Below are positions 12,745 through 24,300 of a stretch of DNA of 64,000 nucleotides, one piece after another; position 1 is the stretch's first letter, and each line of letters opens with the position of its first letter. The stretch spans positions 14,182,062 through 14,246,061 of the forward strand of contig OU612074.1 of assembly GCA_914767715.1 (NCBI GenBank), read 5' to 3'. This DNA comes from Membranipora membranacea (Eukaryota > Bryozoa > Gymnolaemata > Cheilostomatida > Membraniporidae). The translations under genes and the position numbers were made by a program. Below the pieces are notes generated by a model. That model did no database searches and was not told the origin of the DNA. It worked only from the letters and a program-made list of their open reading frames with translations.

Positions 12745-14890
12745 TAAAATATATTATTTATTTATTTATTTATTGAGGTTTTCTAAAAGTCTATAATTAA
12801 AGCAAATTAAAAATAACTTGTTGACCTCACACACATTAACATAGATACAAAACATGACTTGAATAAAAAGATATAGGGTGTTACATACTATATAGTGAGT
12901 AGGATAATGAAAGCATGGTATCATAAATTGCATGAATAAGATGAAAAAAGAAAGGAAGAAACAGAGAATGGCAAACAAAAATACAAGTTAACAACATTAG
13001 GTAGGATTCAATGATAATGATTCATGAGGCTTGGTTGATTTAGTTACAAATGTATGAAACATATTTAAAAAGGCTGATTTGCCTAGGTTTGATCTAAATG
13101 AGGGTTTCATTATTGCACAGTTGCTACGAAGTGATCGTGTATGTCTGTTTGATTTGCTAACGAGATGAAGTATGTGCTTGGATGCACGGCCTATATGGAC
13201 CCTCGATTTGACAAACTTGTGAAAAAGAAAATTCTTTCTACTGTGGAGAGTAAGCAAATATAGGAGTAAGCGGCCAGATGTGACAGAAAATTGTTTGGGG
13301 GCTGAAGTTATGATTCTGATTGCTTTATTTTGTATTTTTTTTAATGTTTCTGAATTTTTGGCTAAACCATCAAGGTACAATGATGAGCAGTATTCTACTA
13401 TAGGTCTGATCAGTGATTTTTACGTCTTCAATGAGTTTTCTACTGTCATGTATTTTTTGAGATTTGATAACAAGTAGACCATTTTGTTTGCTTTAGAGGC
13501 GGTGGCATTAGCCTGAGGGGTTAAACTAAGTTCTGAATCAAGAATAACTCTAAGAAGATTGAGCGAATGCTTTGATTCTATTTTCAAATTGTTTATTTGG
13601 ATTTGGTAAAAAATCTTCTACTTTTCTATTTGAGAAAATACAGTATTGGGTTTTGGGTAAGTTGAGTTGAAGGAGATTGTTTGAATACCAATTCGATACT
13701 TCTCTCATCAATGACTCAGATTTATCTGTTGCTGTGCAGTAAATAATGGTGTCATCAGCGAAAGCGAATGCAGTTTTGTGCTTGTTAAGGAGATCATTGA
13801 TAGCAAGATTGAATAAGATTGGACTTAGAACACTTCCTTGGGGTACTCCACATGTAATCGGTAGTGCACTGGACTGATCATCATCAACTTTCATGATTTG
13901 GGTTCGATGTGAAAGATAGGATGTAAATAATTTTGTTGTTGACTCTGCAAAATTTAGTCGCTTTAGAGTGTGAATGAGTTGTCCATCATTTATAGTGTCA
14001 AATGCTTTACGTACGTCCAAAGAGAGTGCACATATGAAAATCGGTTGAGGGTTGTCTAGCATTGTTCTCCAATTTTGTAAAAGAGAAAGTAGTAACTGTT
14101 CACTTGAATGGTGCTTACGAAAACCGAATTGTCGATCTGAGAGTATTCCATGTGTTTCGATAGATGTCATAATTTGATTTTTCATACCTAGCTCAAACAC
14201 CTTTGATATGATTGGCAGACTGGAAATTGGTCTGTAGTTGCAAGGGTCTGTTTTATCGCCCTTCTTAAAGAGTGGGGTGACCAGGGCTGTTTTTAGGCAG
14301 TCAGGGAATATTGAATCCTTGTAGCATTCGTTAATGATCAGGGCTATGGAAAGAGCTGATAGGTCTGCAACAGTTTGGTACAGGGAAGCAGGAAACATGG
14401 TCAAGCCACCACGTTTATATGGTTTGAGGGACTTCATCAGTTTGTAGATTGTTTCGCTCTCAACATATGTGAAAGAGAAACTTGGACGTTGGCAAAGGTC
14501 AGGTTGTGGATCAATCTTAGGAATAAAAACCGATTGTCCAGCGACCGTGGTGAAATATCTGTTAAGGGCATTTGCCTTGTCAGAGTTTGGGGTGTAGGTA
14601 GAGTTTTGATAGCTAATTTTCTCGACCTGATCAGAGGATTTCTTCTTTCCTGTCAGTGATTTCAGGCAGGTGAAAAAACTTTTTATATCTTTAGATAACG
14701 AGTCATTTATAAAGTCTTTCTAATTTTATTTGTAACAAAGTTTCGAAACTTTTTGAACTGTTTGACTTGCGCTGTAGCTGGATTAGGTATATCCTTGAAT
14801 ATCCTCTTGTGAAATTTGTTTCTTAAATTATGAGATGCTGAATATCAGGGAAAAGCTCGTACATTGTGTTTATTCTGAGTATTATTACAG
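12745..14890 (-). mobile_element. 5'-truncated non-LTR retrotransposon (CR1/Jockey-like)
   Basis: Reverse-transcriptase-bearing LINE in minus orientation. It ends at its 3' side in an (AATA)n tail at about 12745-12775, with a roughly 200-bp 3' UTR just before it. The 5' half, including the endonuclease, is missing: coding similarity begins near 14890 inside the linker between endonuclease and RT. A second copy of the same 3' UTR and (AATA)n tail lies at 37115-37294 on the plus strand, which confirms the 3' end and mobility. Clade assignment rests on RT motifs and tail type only. Confidence 0.9.
12997..14730 (-). pseudogene. Decayed reverse transcriptase ORF of the LINE
   Basis: RT core is readable at about 13550-14437: R-Q-F-G-F-R-K-H-H-S-S-E-Q, then L-D-V-R-K-A-F-D-T, G-V-P-Q-G-S-V-L-S-P and the catalytic F-A-D-D box. 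In-frame linker sequence continues upstream to about 14718 (S-D-K-A-N-A-L-N-R-Y-F), where a one-base shift breaks the frame. A second break near 13550-13590 separates the RT from a C-terminal region (13380-12997) holding N-K-A-I-R-I-I-T, a common feature of LINE ORF2 tails. With two frame breaks and no endonuclease it cannot be active. Confidence 0.88.
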
Positions 14891-16375
14891 CATTGTGTTG
14901 AAGATGTTGATATATTAGACACCCTCATCCACTGTTACTTCTAATCACAATAAGATCAATCTCAGAGTAAAGATTTAACAATGCTGGCCCTGCACGGCTA
15001 AATACAAACTGACTGATGAGCCTTTTGTGTCCCAAACCTTTCATATGCTATAATGTGAAATACATGTATTAGGTTTTTGTGTTTTTGATCTTGGTAAGAT
15101 ATTTTGCAATCATTATATGTGTGTTGATAATTGGAATTCTCAAGTGAATCTAATTTTGCTTTTCTTGGTTCTTGGGCCAGAAAAGTATAGTTATTCTGTT
15201 AAAAGAATGAGCTGTTAATGCCCTGTCATGTAACCTACTGAAGTAATTTGTTTCAAAATAAGAACCAAGAAACTGGTGGGTGCATGAAGAGGCTAGTGCT
15301 CTTTATATCAGTCATGGCTCAGCACAAGCTGAAACAGAACTTGCACACATTTTGGAGGACACAACTCTTGAAAATATTCAGTCACTGTTCAGTCACTATT
15401 CAGTACACTGAGTTTACAAACTTGTTTCGACTCACAACATAACATTACCATTACGTGTTTAGAATATTTGGTATTGGACCAACATTTACCCATTAAACTG
15501 TTATTTATTGGCAACAGTCATCAATCACACTGCGCAGACACAACTGACTTCAAATCATTGAAAGTGGTCACCCGCATGTTTTCTTTCTGACTCACAGAAA
15601 GACAAGCTGACAAGCTGTAAACAGCCAAGACATTCACATTATTTACTCCAGATAGACTCATCTCAGCTAGTTAAAACTAAATGCTAGCTAACATTAAGTC
15701 ACCCAACAAGTCTTCCAGCCAATCTTAGGTTTAGTGAATTTACTACTCCAGTATGAATTGAAGATCTTTCATATCAACCACTTTTTATTACTCCCCGATC
15801 ACATAAGACCACTCAGGACTGCGTTTTGCTTAAATTGTACCCGTGTATTGAAATTCGAAATCTGGCTAGTTTGTGGTATATTCATATAGTAAGGAAAATT
15901 CAAATGCCAAGTAAAAACAACGAGCCAATGAGGAGCAGGGCATGTGTGCACGGAGGCATCCTTGGTGCGTCTCGAGGCGCAGAACCAAAAACGATTGGTT
16001 CGCTACACACACGATAGGTCGTCTAAGTAAATTGAAGATGGGAAGATATGGCTAACATCCACTGATTATCTGTCTACTGGAGAGACTACACCGCATGGCG
16101 GCAAGCTTCAACACTCCTCTAAAAGATGACAACTGAGGCGGTGTTTTTACTGCATTTGTGCTATGCACCTTGTGTCAGGTGCAGGATCAGAGATTTTAAA
16201 AGTGAATGACATTTCATATATTACATGGTATTTTGAAATACTGTCAGGGATTGTTGCCATTTTACAAATTCTAAGAACAAAATTGCAAAATGCAGCTTTA
16301 AATACTAAATTGATCTGCTACCCTTTATGTGTTTCATGAAAAGTCAAAGTGCCAGTCTTGATTGCGATACAGAAA

Positions 16376-16888
16376 ATAGACAGTTTTCTGAGCTCTGATT
16401 CAGGCCTCAATTTGGAGTTGTTCTCTCTCCAGTTTGGTACTTTTAACACACGCCGCATAGGAAAAACCTGCTGAAAAGAGGGTTATCTTGAAAACCGCTT
16501 ATGATAGGATAAAAATTATTTTTGATTCAGAATCTGCAACATTGAAAACTCATATGGACATAGTTTGGGAAATAATTTTAGTATTTGGATAGTCAATTAT
16601 AGCATTTTCGGCCTGTTTTGCGGACAATTTGGCAGAATCTTTCATGAGTTTCGTCACTAAAATTGAGATTTATCAACATTCAAGCCTCCAATGATTCGGA
16701 AACCCTGTCTCACAGGGTTTTCAATGGTGCAGACTCTGAATCAAAAATCATTTTATACTAACATTAGCGGTTTTCAATATAACCCTCTTTCAGCAGGTTT
16801 TTCCTATGCGGCGTGGGTTAAAAGTACCAAACTGGAGAGAGGACAACTCCGAATTGAGGCATAAATAAGAGATCAGAAAACTGTCTAT
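16376..16888. mobile_element. Foldback element with inverted repeats of about 175 bp
   Basis: The first 175 bp (from ATAGACAGTTTTCTGA) are repeated in inverse orientation at the right end (to TCAGAAAACTGTCTAT), with few mismatches. Both arms include CCAGTTTGGTACTTTTAAC and ACGCCGCATAGGAAAAACC. The spacer of about 140 bp has no ORF. This is the structure of a non-autonomous foldback/MITE; no clear target-site duplication was seen. Confidence 0.85.
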
Positions 16889-18089
16889 TGTTTAACCCTT
16901 CAACAAATCGGGTACCCATGAGTTTTTTAGGATCAAACTGTCTCTTCTAATGCTAGGTCCTCCTTATTGGCCTAACATTCTAGTTTTAGTATGCTTCATA
17001 CCCGCAGTATGAGCATCAGGGTGTCCTCTTCAGGGCAAGCTCAAAATCATTGTTTTTCTTTATACACAAAGTGAGGAAGCATGTGGATTACAGAGCAAAA
17101 TCTTAAAATCTACATACTTATTTATTTTGGTCGAATTTGTCAGTAAAATACACAGCAGATCAGAAAAAACATGCTGATGATTACATATTCAATCAACTCA
17201 TCATGAGAGGATAGCTGAAATATACTTCCATCTCAGTCTGTTTCTGTAGGCCATATTACCTTGTTACTTTATTATACACAACAATTATATATTTGGAACA
17301 TCTTACAGCTTCAGATTTCGTGATAAACATTTACTTGTATATCGTACTGACAATCTAAGATACAAAGTTTCTATTAATTACAATTTTTTACCATATTACA
17401 TTTGAGAAAATTGCTTTTCAACCATATGTTATCAACTTGATCAGCAACGTCAATGATATTCCATTTAATTATCTTTCTGCTTTTTTTGTGTATAGTTTTT
17501 CTAGCACTGGTTGCAAAACATTTCTAAAGAAACGACTTTGGTTGCCAATAAAAGCATACATACAGCCACAGTTAAAATGTGAGCTGTGGGCACACAACTC
17601 CAAATTGTATGACACGATGGACATGCTATGTAGTACTCGACATCTGTATTACAACAGATCTTTCATTTATTTGTCAACCAGATGGGATAAGAAGACCAGA
17701 GAAGATCTTAGAAGATTGTAAACACATAGTTGTTTGGCCGATATAAGCATGTTGGTGAATACTAGGCTAGAGAGTCCAGCTAGTTACACCCGAGTAGATT
17801 AAAGATACTTTGTAATATAGCATCCTTGCAGTCTATTTAAAAAACTCAATCTGCATAAAATTCATGCTATAAACATCACCAAAACCATGGTGCAATTCAC
17901 AACTATCAGATCGAGAGCCCTATCTTGACTGGAGCTTCGCATTTTAGTCATGGAAAAATTGAGTACCAAAGAAAGCTATCTATCGATAGAAATCGCCACG
18001 TAGGCACATTTACAAAGTTATTGCACACCATTATTATTATATTGCAAGCAGTGGGATGAAAGCTTATTGGCAAGACTGATGACAACCTC

Positions 18090-18095
18090 TTTATT
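18090..18095 (-). terminator. Poly(A) signal candidate for last exon T4
   Basis: AATAAA on the minus strand, 178 nt after the T4 stop codon. The hexamer is common in AT-rich DNA, so position is the only support. Confidence 0.45.
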
Positions 18096-18272
18096 GAACA
18101 GGAAGCAGAAAAATTCAAGTAGAAAATAATCTAAGGATGAAAAGTAGACACTAAATAAAAAAAGGATAAACTCTTTTTTTTTTTCTCAAGATGGGTTGTG
18201 ACAATCTATTTATAGAAAAGCCATGAAATATGCCAAGTAAATAGTTAAAAGCATTCAGAGTGATCACCCTCC

Positions 18273-18388
18273 TTAACCAAGTGGACCATTTCCAATAATA
18301 CCACCCAACCCTCCATCGACAGATCCAGACTGAAGTCGACGTCTTAAAGATTCCCTGTATGCAAAGTATTCCTCACCACCAAGCCAAT
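18273..18388 (-). CDS. Candidate last exon T4 of the antistasin gene
   Basis: Follows a TTTACAG acceptor and reads, after a phase 1 junction, D-W-L-G-G-E-E-Y-F-A-Y, an Arg-rich patch (S-L-R-R-R-L-Q), then G-G-I-I-G-N-G-P-L-G and TAA. It is the longest of four tandem last exons and ends in the same I-G-N-x-P motif. An AATAAA lies 178-183 nt past the stop (minus-strand 18095-18090). It could instead be the sole true last exon, the others being relics. Confidence 0.75.
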
Positions 18389-21300
18389 CTGTAAAGGTAT
18401 GTATGTTACAGAGTATAATGTATTGTAAAAAGTATGCTTGTAGAAACTTTTTTTTGTCTTGCGTGTGAAAAAGTATCAACTTCATTTTGACTTTTATTTT
18501 CATATTACTTCACTGGCATATCCGTTTAGCTTGTATAAGAACATATTATAGTCAATTCGTTGCCAATATCAAACTTTTCAAAATAAAAATGCAACATCAG
18601 GATAAAACTTTTCTGAAACAAATAATAATACCGTCACAAACAGGCCGTTAATGTCTGCTAGGAAGTAAAAAAGACAACTCCCAAAAACAAAGGATTCACA
18701 ATTGAAAATGAGCAAAATTTTAAATCATAATTGTGAAACATAGAAAAAAGAATGAAAGTGCAGGTGTCATATTCATGTATTACAGATATAAAGCCGATCA
18801 CCAGTTAATATCTGTGAGCTCTGTTAACAGTAAGTTCCTATAACAGTTTATTTATCTTTGCTTTGAAGAGAGGTGAGAGTAATGCAGTGACTTTGTCAGA
18901 GCTGTTACGCCCCTGGGGTTACATAAGGTATTATCTCACTGGAGGGTTGCCAATAAGTCCGAATGTGTCATCAGTTTGAACTAGGAAATAAGCAAGAAAA
19001 CTCCCATAATAAAGGAGTTCCAAAAGGGATCGTACAAAGTTTCGAAATTCCGACCAGTTCTTTTCTGTTAGCTTTGAGGAGAGTTGAGAGTAATAGAGCG
19101 GCTTTGTCAGTTATTGCTTTGTTCCTGGGGAGACAAAGGGTACTAGGCTACTGGAGGGTTGCCTATTGCTCCGTATGGATAGCCAAATAGATCTAAGTTG
19201 TAAGAAAGAAAACTCCCATAATAAAGGATTTCAAGAAGGGAATGAGCAAAGTTCCCATAATCTGACACTTGAGAACAAGTAGAAATATGCATGTGCCTTA
19301 TTTTTGTATTACATGTTTATCTGATCAGAATACAATATAATCAAACGAAACAGCTCCACACGAAACACTGCGAAACAATAGACAGAGCTGTGTACCTAAG
19401 TGCCGCACCGCAAAGTTTGCCAACAGCTTTTTTGTCAAACATGCTATGTAATTTTTGTGAAACACTACATTTTTGTATTTTTTTCCTTTATTCATTTAAC
19501 AACTACTCCATTATAATCCCGAGAGTTTCAATAAAATCTTATCTTTAATCTTATCTTAAGCAGTAATTTCTTATGACAGTTCTTTGCTCTTTGTTTTGAG
19601 GAGAGTTGATAGGTTTCTCAGTGGCTTCGAATGATCGATTTATTACGTATCACAGACAAGGACAGATGCGCCTTACAAAATAACCAGGAACTGAATGGGA
19701 AAAAACTAAAGCTCTTTGTGATTGTAAAAAATAAGTTAGTTGAGTAAAAACTATCTCTGTGCCATGCATCTATTTGTTAGGTTGGTATCTTCAAGAGGGA
19801 CATTTGCATAGAAAAGTCTTGAATATAATGGTCATTGTCATAGTCATTCTCCATACTTTCCCTTCAAGGAATCATAAAGTTCTACCCGATTGGAGGGTTG
19901 CCGATAACAGCGTCTGGGCCAACGGTTTGGGTGTTCACTGTAGAAAGTACAAAATACCCAGTTTACTGTATTAAAAGTCACATGTAACAGATCAAAGTCA
20001 AGGTCAAAAGTAGACATTATGTTAGCCCTGATTGGCTGTTGGGTGGGAGGGACCCATCATCAGCCAATCAGAGCCAACACATGGGCTAGTTAAAAGGCAT
20101 GGAAACGGAAAATCCCTGCTGTGGTACTTTCTTTTTACAATAATGCTGTGAGGTAAAAGCATAGATAGATATATACTAAGTCTTCGTTAGTGCCATAGAC
20201 TTAATAATTGTATCCACAAAAATTTAATTTGTGTATATGATAAATAAAAGAAACCCATATCCAGTGCCTCATAACACTTTTTCCAAAAAATGATTTTTGG
20301 GAAAATAGACGAAATGGCTGAATCAAAGTCCTGTCTTCAACCACATATGTGTAGTAAAACCAGTTGCCCATGTGCATGTAACATTTTTTACACATATTTT
20401 TTCCATCTTTGCTTGAAAAAATGAAAAACTAAATAAAATTACACAACAGCTAACTTTACCCATTCATGTCTAACTTAAATCTGTAAGCTTCAGCGGGCAG
20501 GCGTGGCTAAGTGGCTAGTGTGCCCAAGATCGAATCCCGGTCTGGGAAAAAATTATTTTATAAATTATACCACAATTATAATATGGTTGTTGCGCGAGAG
20601 GCCCGAGTTTAAATCCCTGTCACACCAGATTCTATTTACATTATCATCTCTTGTTCTACTTGGTGGTTTAACTGTTTTGTTACGGTACATATTTATTACT
20701 ACTTTCACCCGCTACACCTGGATTATTTCGCACTGAGCTCTGCAAGCTTCAGCGGGTTAGTGTGGCTGAGCGGTTAGAGTGTTTGATCTCAGCGCGAGAG
20801 GCCCGAGTTTAAATTCAGGTGAGGCAAGATTAAAAAAAGCAAGGAGGAGCATGAAGAGGACCCCTTATTTTTATATAATATATTAATATACTGCAGTTAT
20901 AACATTTTTGTTGCGCTATATTCTATGGCTGTATTCACTGGGAATAATTGTGGGGGAGTTCTGCCACATAATAGGACAATGATACTCAGGCTGTCTACCT
21001 CATAGATGGTATGGTAAGGACATTTTAGTTTTAATTTGCACTTATAATGACATGGCCAATTGGCCATCCATCATAAACTTGATATGTCATCCACATCATC
21101 ATGAACTTGTATGTCATCCACACATAATTGCCAAGTAATATAAATTCGAACGTGGGAGATTTCAATTTACAGCGATACTGCACCGCATCGCGGTGTATCG
21201 ATGTTGCAAAGCACCCAAGCTATCCACCTGGGGGTGTGAGCCCCCAACGGGGTCTGGGTCAGAGCCCCGGCAGCTGATGCTCTCGAGATTGTTTCTAGCC

Positions 21301-24300
21301 ATTAGGAAGGACTAAAACGCATATTTGATCCCTTTACTTTGCCAATGTCCAGTATCAACCATCCCATTGTAAGGCCGTAGTTTAGAACAAATGGGGGGTG
21401 AAAGTCCGAGGCGAGTCAGAAGCATCTCCAGTAAGCTCCTTCCCCAGCAATTTGAGGCATATAATAAGCAAATGGAAATCGCGGGAAAGCTTATTCAAAC
21501 ATGGATTATTCAATTATAGTGTTTTTAGGCCACTCTATTTAGCTTTCAAGGGGAGGCAGTGCCTCCCTGCCTCCCCTAGCACTACGGGCCTGCATTGACA
21601 ATAATAGTCTGAATTTCAATACAACAGGTAAATTTCTTTATATTATTGCATACAGCAATTCCTTTTGAGTGCAAAGACCTTACCAGTAACTCATCGACAA
21701 GTGCTTGGTAGATACTAAAAATTGCAATAGGGCTGGTTTCTCTCAAATCTGGAGGAAATAGTGAGGATGAAGTGGGCAGAAATGGGCGTGGAAATCTGGA
21801 GGGTCCCACCTAGATAGGGAGACTTGGCAAGTATACATCCACACCTCAGAAGTTTTGTGGCGTTTATGATCGTGGAATTTCTAGTTATGTCTGTAGTTAG
21901 TGCCCAAGAAAGGTGGAAACGTAAACCATTTCTTCCTAATAAACACAACATAAGCCACACACAGAAATTATATTGTGATATCCTATGGTACAATTTCTTC
22001 AGTTCTCTAGGAGATTAGATTTTTGAGTTGTGAACTGATCATCGAGGGAGTTATGGGAACTTATTATAAAAAGTACCATTGTCAGTAGTTTTACATTTAT
22101 AAATTCGACATGAAAATAACAAAATCATTCCTTTTTCAGTTCTGTAGCTTGATTATGCAATTCGCTTTTTCAAGTAAAATTTTGGGCAGCTCTCTTGGGT
22201 AGTTTTGTTGTGATAAATATCATGTTAATTAAGCCTCAGATAGAATAAGGCTATGATATGAAAAACTATAAAATTCCACATTCATGTGCTAAAGTAAATC
22301 ATGTTTGGTCCAGTTTGCCTGCATCCAAAATAGGCTTGTAGCTTATCGGTGGAGGGGATCGCAATTCCGAATGCAAGCAAACTGGATCAAACTTGATATA
22401 GTGCTACAGATAGAAAAGTGCGACTGACTGCAAAATAGGTGCTATCTGAGGAGAGGAAATCCCAACGAAGCTTAAGAAAATTTTGAAGTAGACCACCCAT
22501 ACATTGAGAAAATTAAATTCACAACTCAGTGTTTAATCCTCCTATATGCAATCAATAGTTTATATATTTACTTACCGACTGAGAAAGGAAAGATGAGTTG
22601 TACTCTCCTACCCCTCGATGTATTTTTCCGCCTTTTGCCGTCTAAAAGTCAATCATGAGGCTACGATATGAGAGCATTTTTGAATAGAACAGAACTTTAG
22701 GGTAACTATTAGCTAAAATACAATGGATGGTAAGCAGGAGAGATGGACATTTTATCGTTACTTTATTTATAATATTGATAATATTGTTATGAGTAAAAAA
22801 ATATGAGTATTAACCACCAAAAAAAGAAACATCCAAAGCCATGCAGTGTAAATGTTAGACATATTATTTTCAGATATGTGCCAAGTTTTTCAGTGGTTAG
22901 GAACATATGTTACTCCTTAGAGGTAAAAAAAAAGAGAAAAAAAACACTTAATATGAGAAAAAAGGTTCCGCCGGAACAAAAAATTCACCACATTTACTTA
23001 ATAATGACAAAATCATAGCAAGGAATTGATTGGTGCAAAGTTAGATATTAAAAAAAGCATAAAAAAGGTATGTCCGTCATTATTATATATCATTCTCTTT
23101 GGTGTCGCAGAGCAGTGTATTGGCTAACTTGATGGTATATGGCGCGTTTATCTCCATTGTATAGTTGCCCACTACTACACATATTAAGACCTAGCGTGCT
23201 TTGAACGTGATCTAGACCTAGACTTTCCTGTAAAATCACATTAATAGCATACTTGTATATAAAAATGACTAGCCATACAAGCAGGGAGTTGTGTGCTCAA
23301 CATCAAAGAAAGGACAACTCCACAGATGAAGAAAATGAGCAAAATTGTAGTGCAGGGAAAATCAGCTTTTGTGCGAAAAAGAGCATATAGTATTGATTGA
23401 ATATCTTTGTACATATAGCATGATTCATAACATGACACCGTAATGAGCGGGTGTTCTTGTTGAAAACTTGAGCGACTAGGTGATGTTTTAGCGGCAGCAA
23501 AACCAGAGCGTTATTTATAGTTACCACACTTCACTGGCTAAACAGCTGAACATTCCCAAAGCAAGCAAACAAACAGTGTAATCAATATGTATGAGGTTGA
23601 CATGCACAGATTATGCACACTGATGACGTGATATACTATTGCATGGATATCTCTGATCGATAGAGAGTGAGCTAATTCACATAGCACGAGCACCATCACA
23701 AGGAATTTGGTGGGACAACCCGACTTCAATTTTGGGGCGGGTACACGCTAGGTACTTGTACTAAATTGACTCTAATGATCAGAGATACACATGATAATAA
23801 TGTAGTCTCGATGTCAGAGCACAGCAGATCAGCCTTAGGAGGGAGCACATCTGTCACATGGAAAGCTACAGAATAGTTATTTAGGTTTCTGTGCAACAGT
23901 CGTTGTGTTAATTGGTGATGCACGTAATATAACCCTTTGAGCTGTCTCTTTTGCAAATATTGATCATAGGGGTTGACATTAGTGATAGCAACCACTATCA
24001 TCAATCTATGTATCTATTAGTTCAATGTATCTATTAGTTCTATGTATCTATTAGTTCTATTATTTCTATGTATCTATTAGTTCAATGTATCTATTAGTTC
24101 TATATATCTATTAGTTCTATTATTTCTATGTATCTATTAGTTTTAGATGGAGTTTTAACTGACCTTTGGTGGGTTTGACACAAGAACATCCACAGCAGAT
24201 TCTGTTAGAGGCACAGTCAGTGTCCTGTTCGCAGGTGGGGCGTCGTCTGAAGCCTCTGTTCCACCAGTGACTTCTATACTGTCCGAAGGCTGGGAACTCG

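Larger units (their letters stand above)
14891..18272. other. Intergenic DNA between the LINE and the antistasin gene
   Basis: No gene recognised. It contains the 16376-16888 foldback element and a TAGCTAGC-type repeat fragment near 15655-15735. Poly(A) signal candidates for the antistasin gene lie at its right end. Confidence 0.5.

Noticed and set aside
13550-14437. An intact retrotransposon gene
   Set aside because: The RT core is open for 295 codons, but frame breaks on both sides and the missing endonuclease show it is a dead, truncated copy.
21715-21809. Alternative terminal exon near 21800 (acceptor CTATCTAG)
   Set aside because: The encoded tail shares nothing with T1-T4 and the sequence resembles ordinary intron.
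23241-23438. A further alternative last exon of the antistasin gene with a hydrophobic tail
   Set aside because: Nearby intron blocks resemble those of the terminal-exon array, but there is no I-G-N-x-P ending and the acceptor is poor.
24003-24142. CRISPR-like array
   Set aside because: Units are contiguous 16-bp repeats without spacers, in a metazoan intron; a minisatellite.
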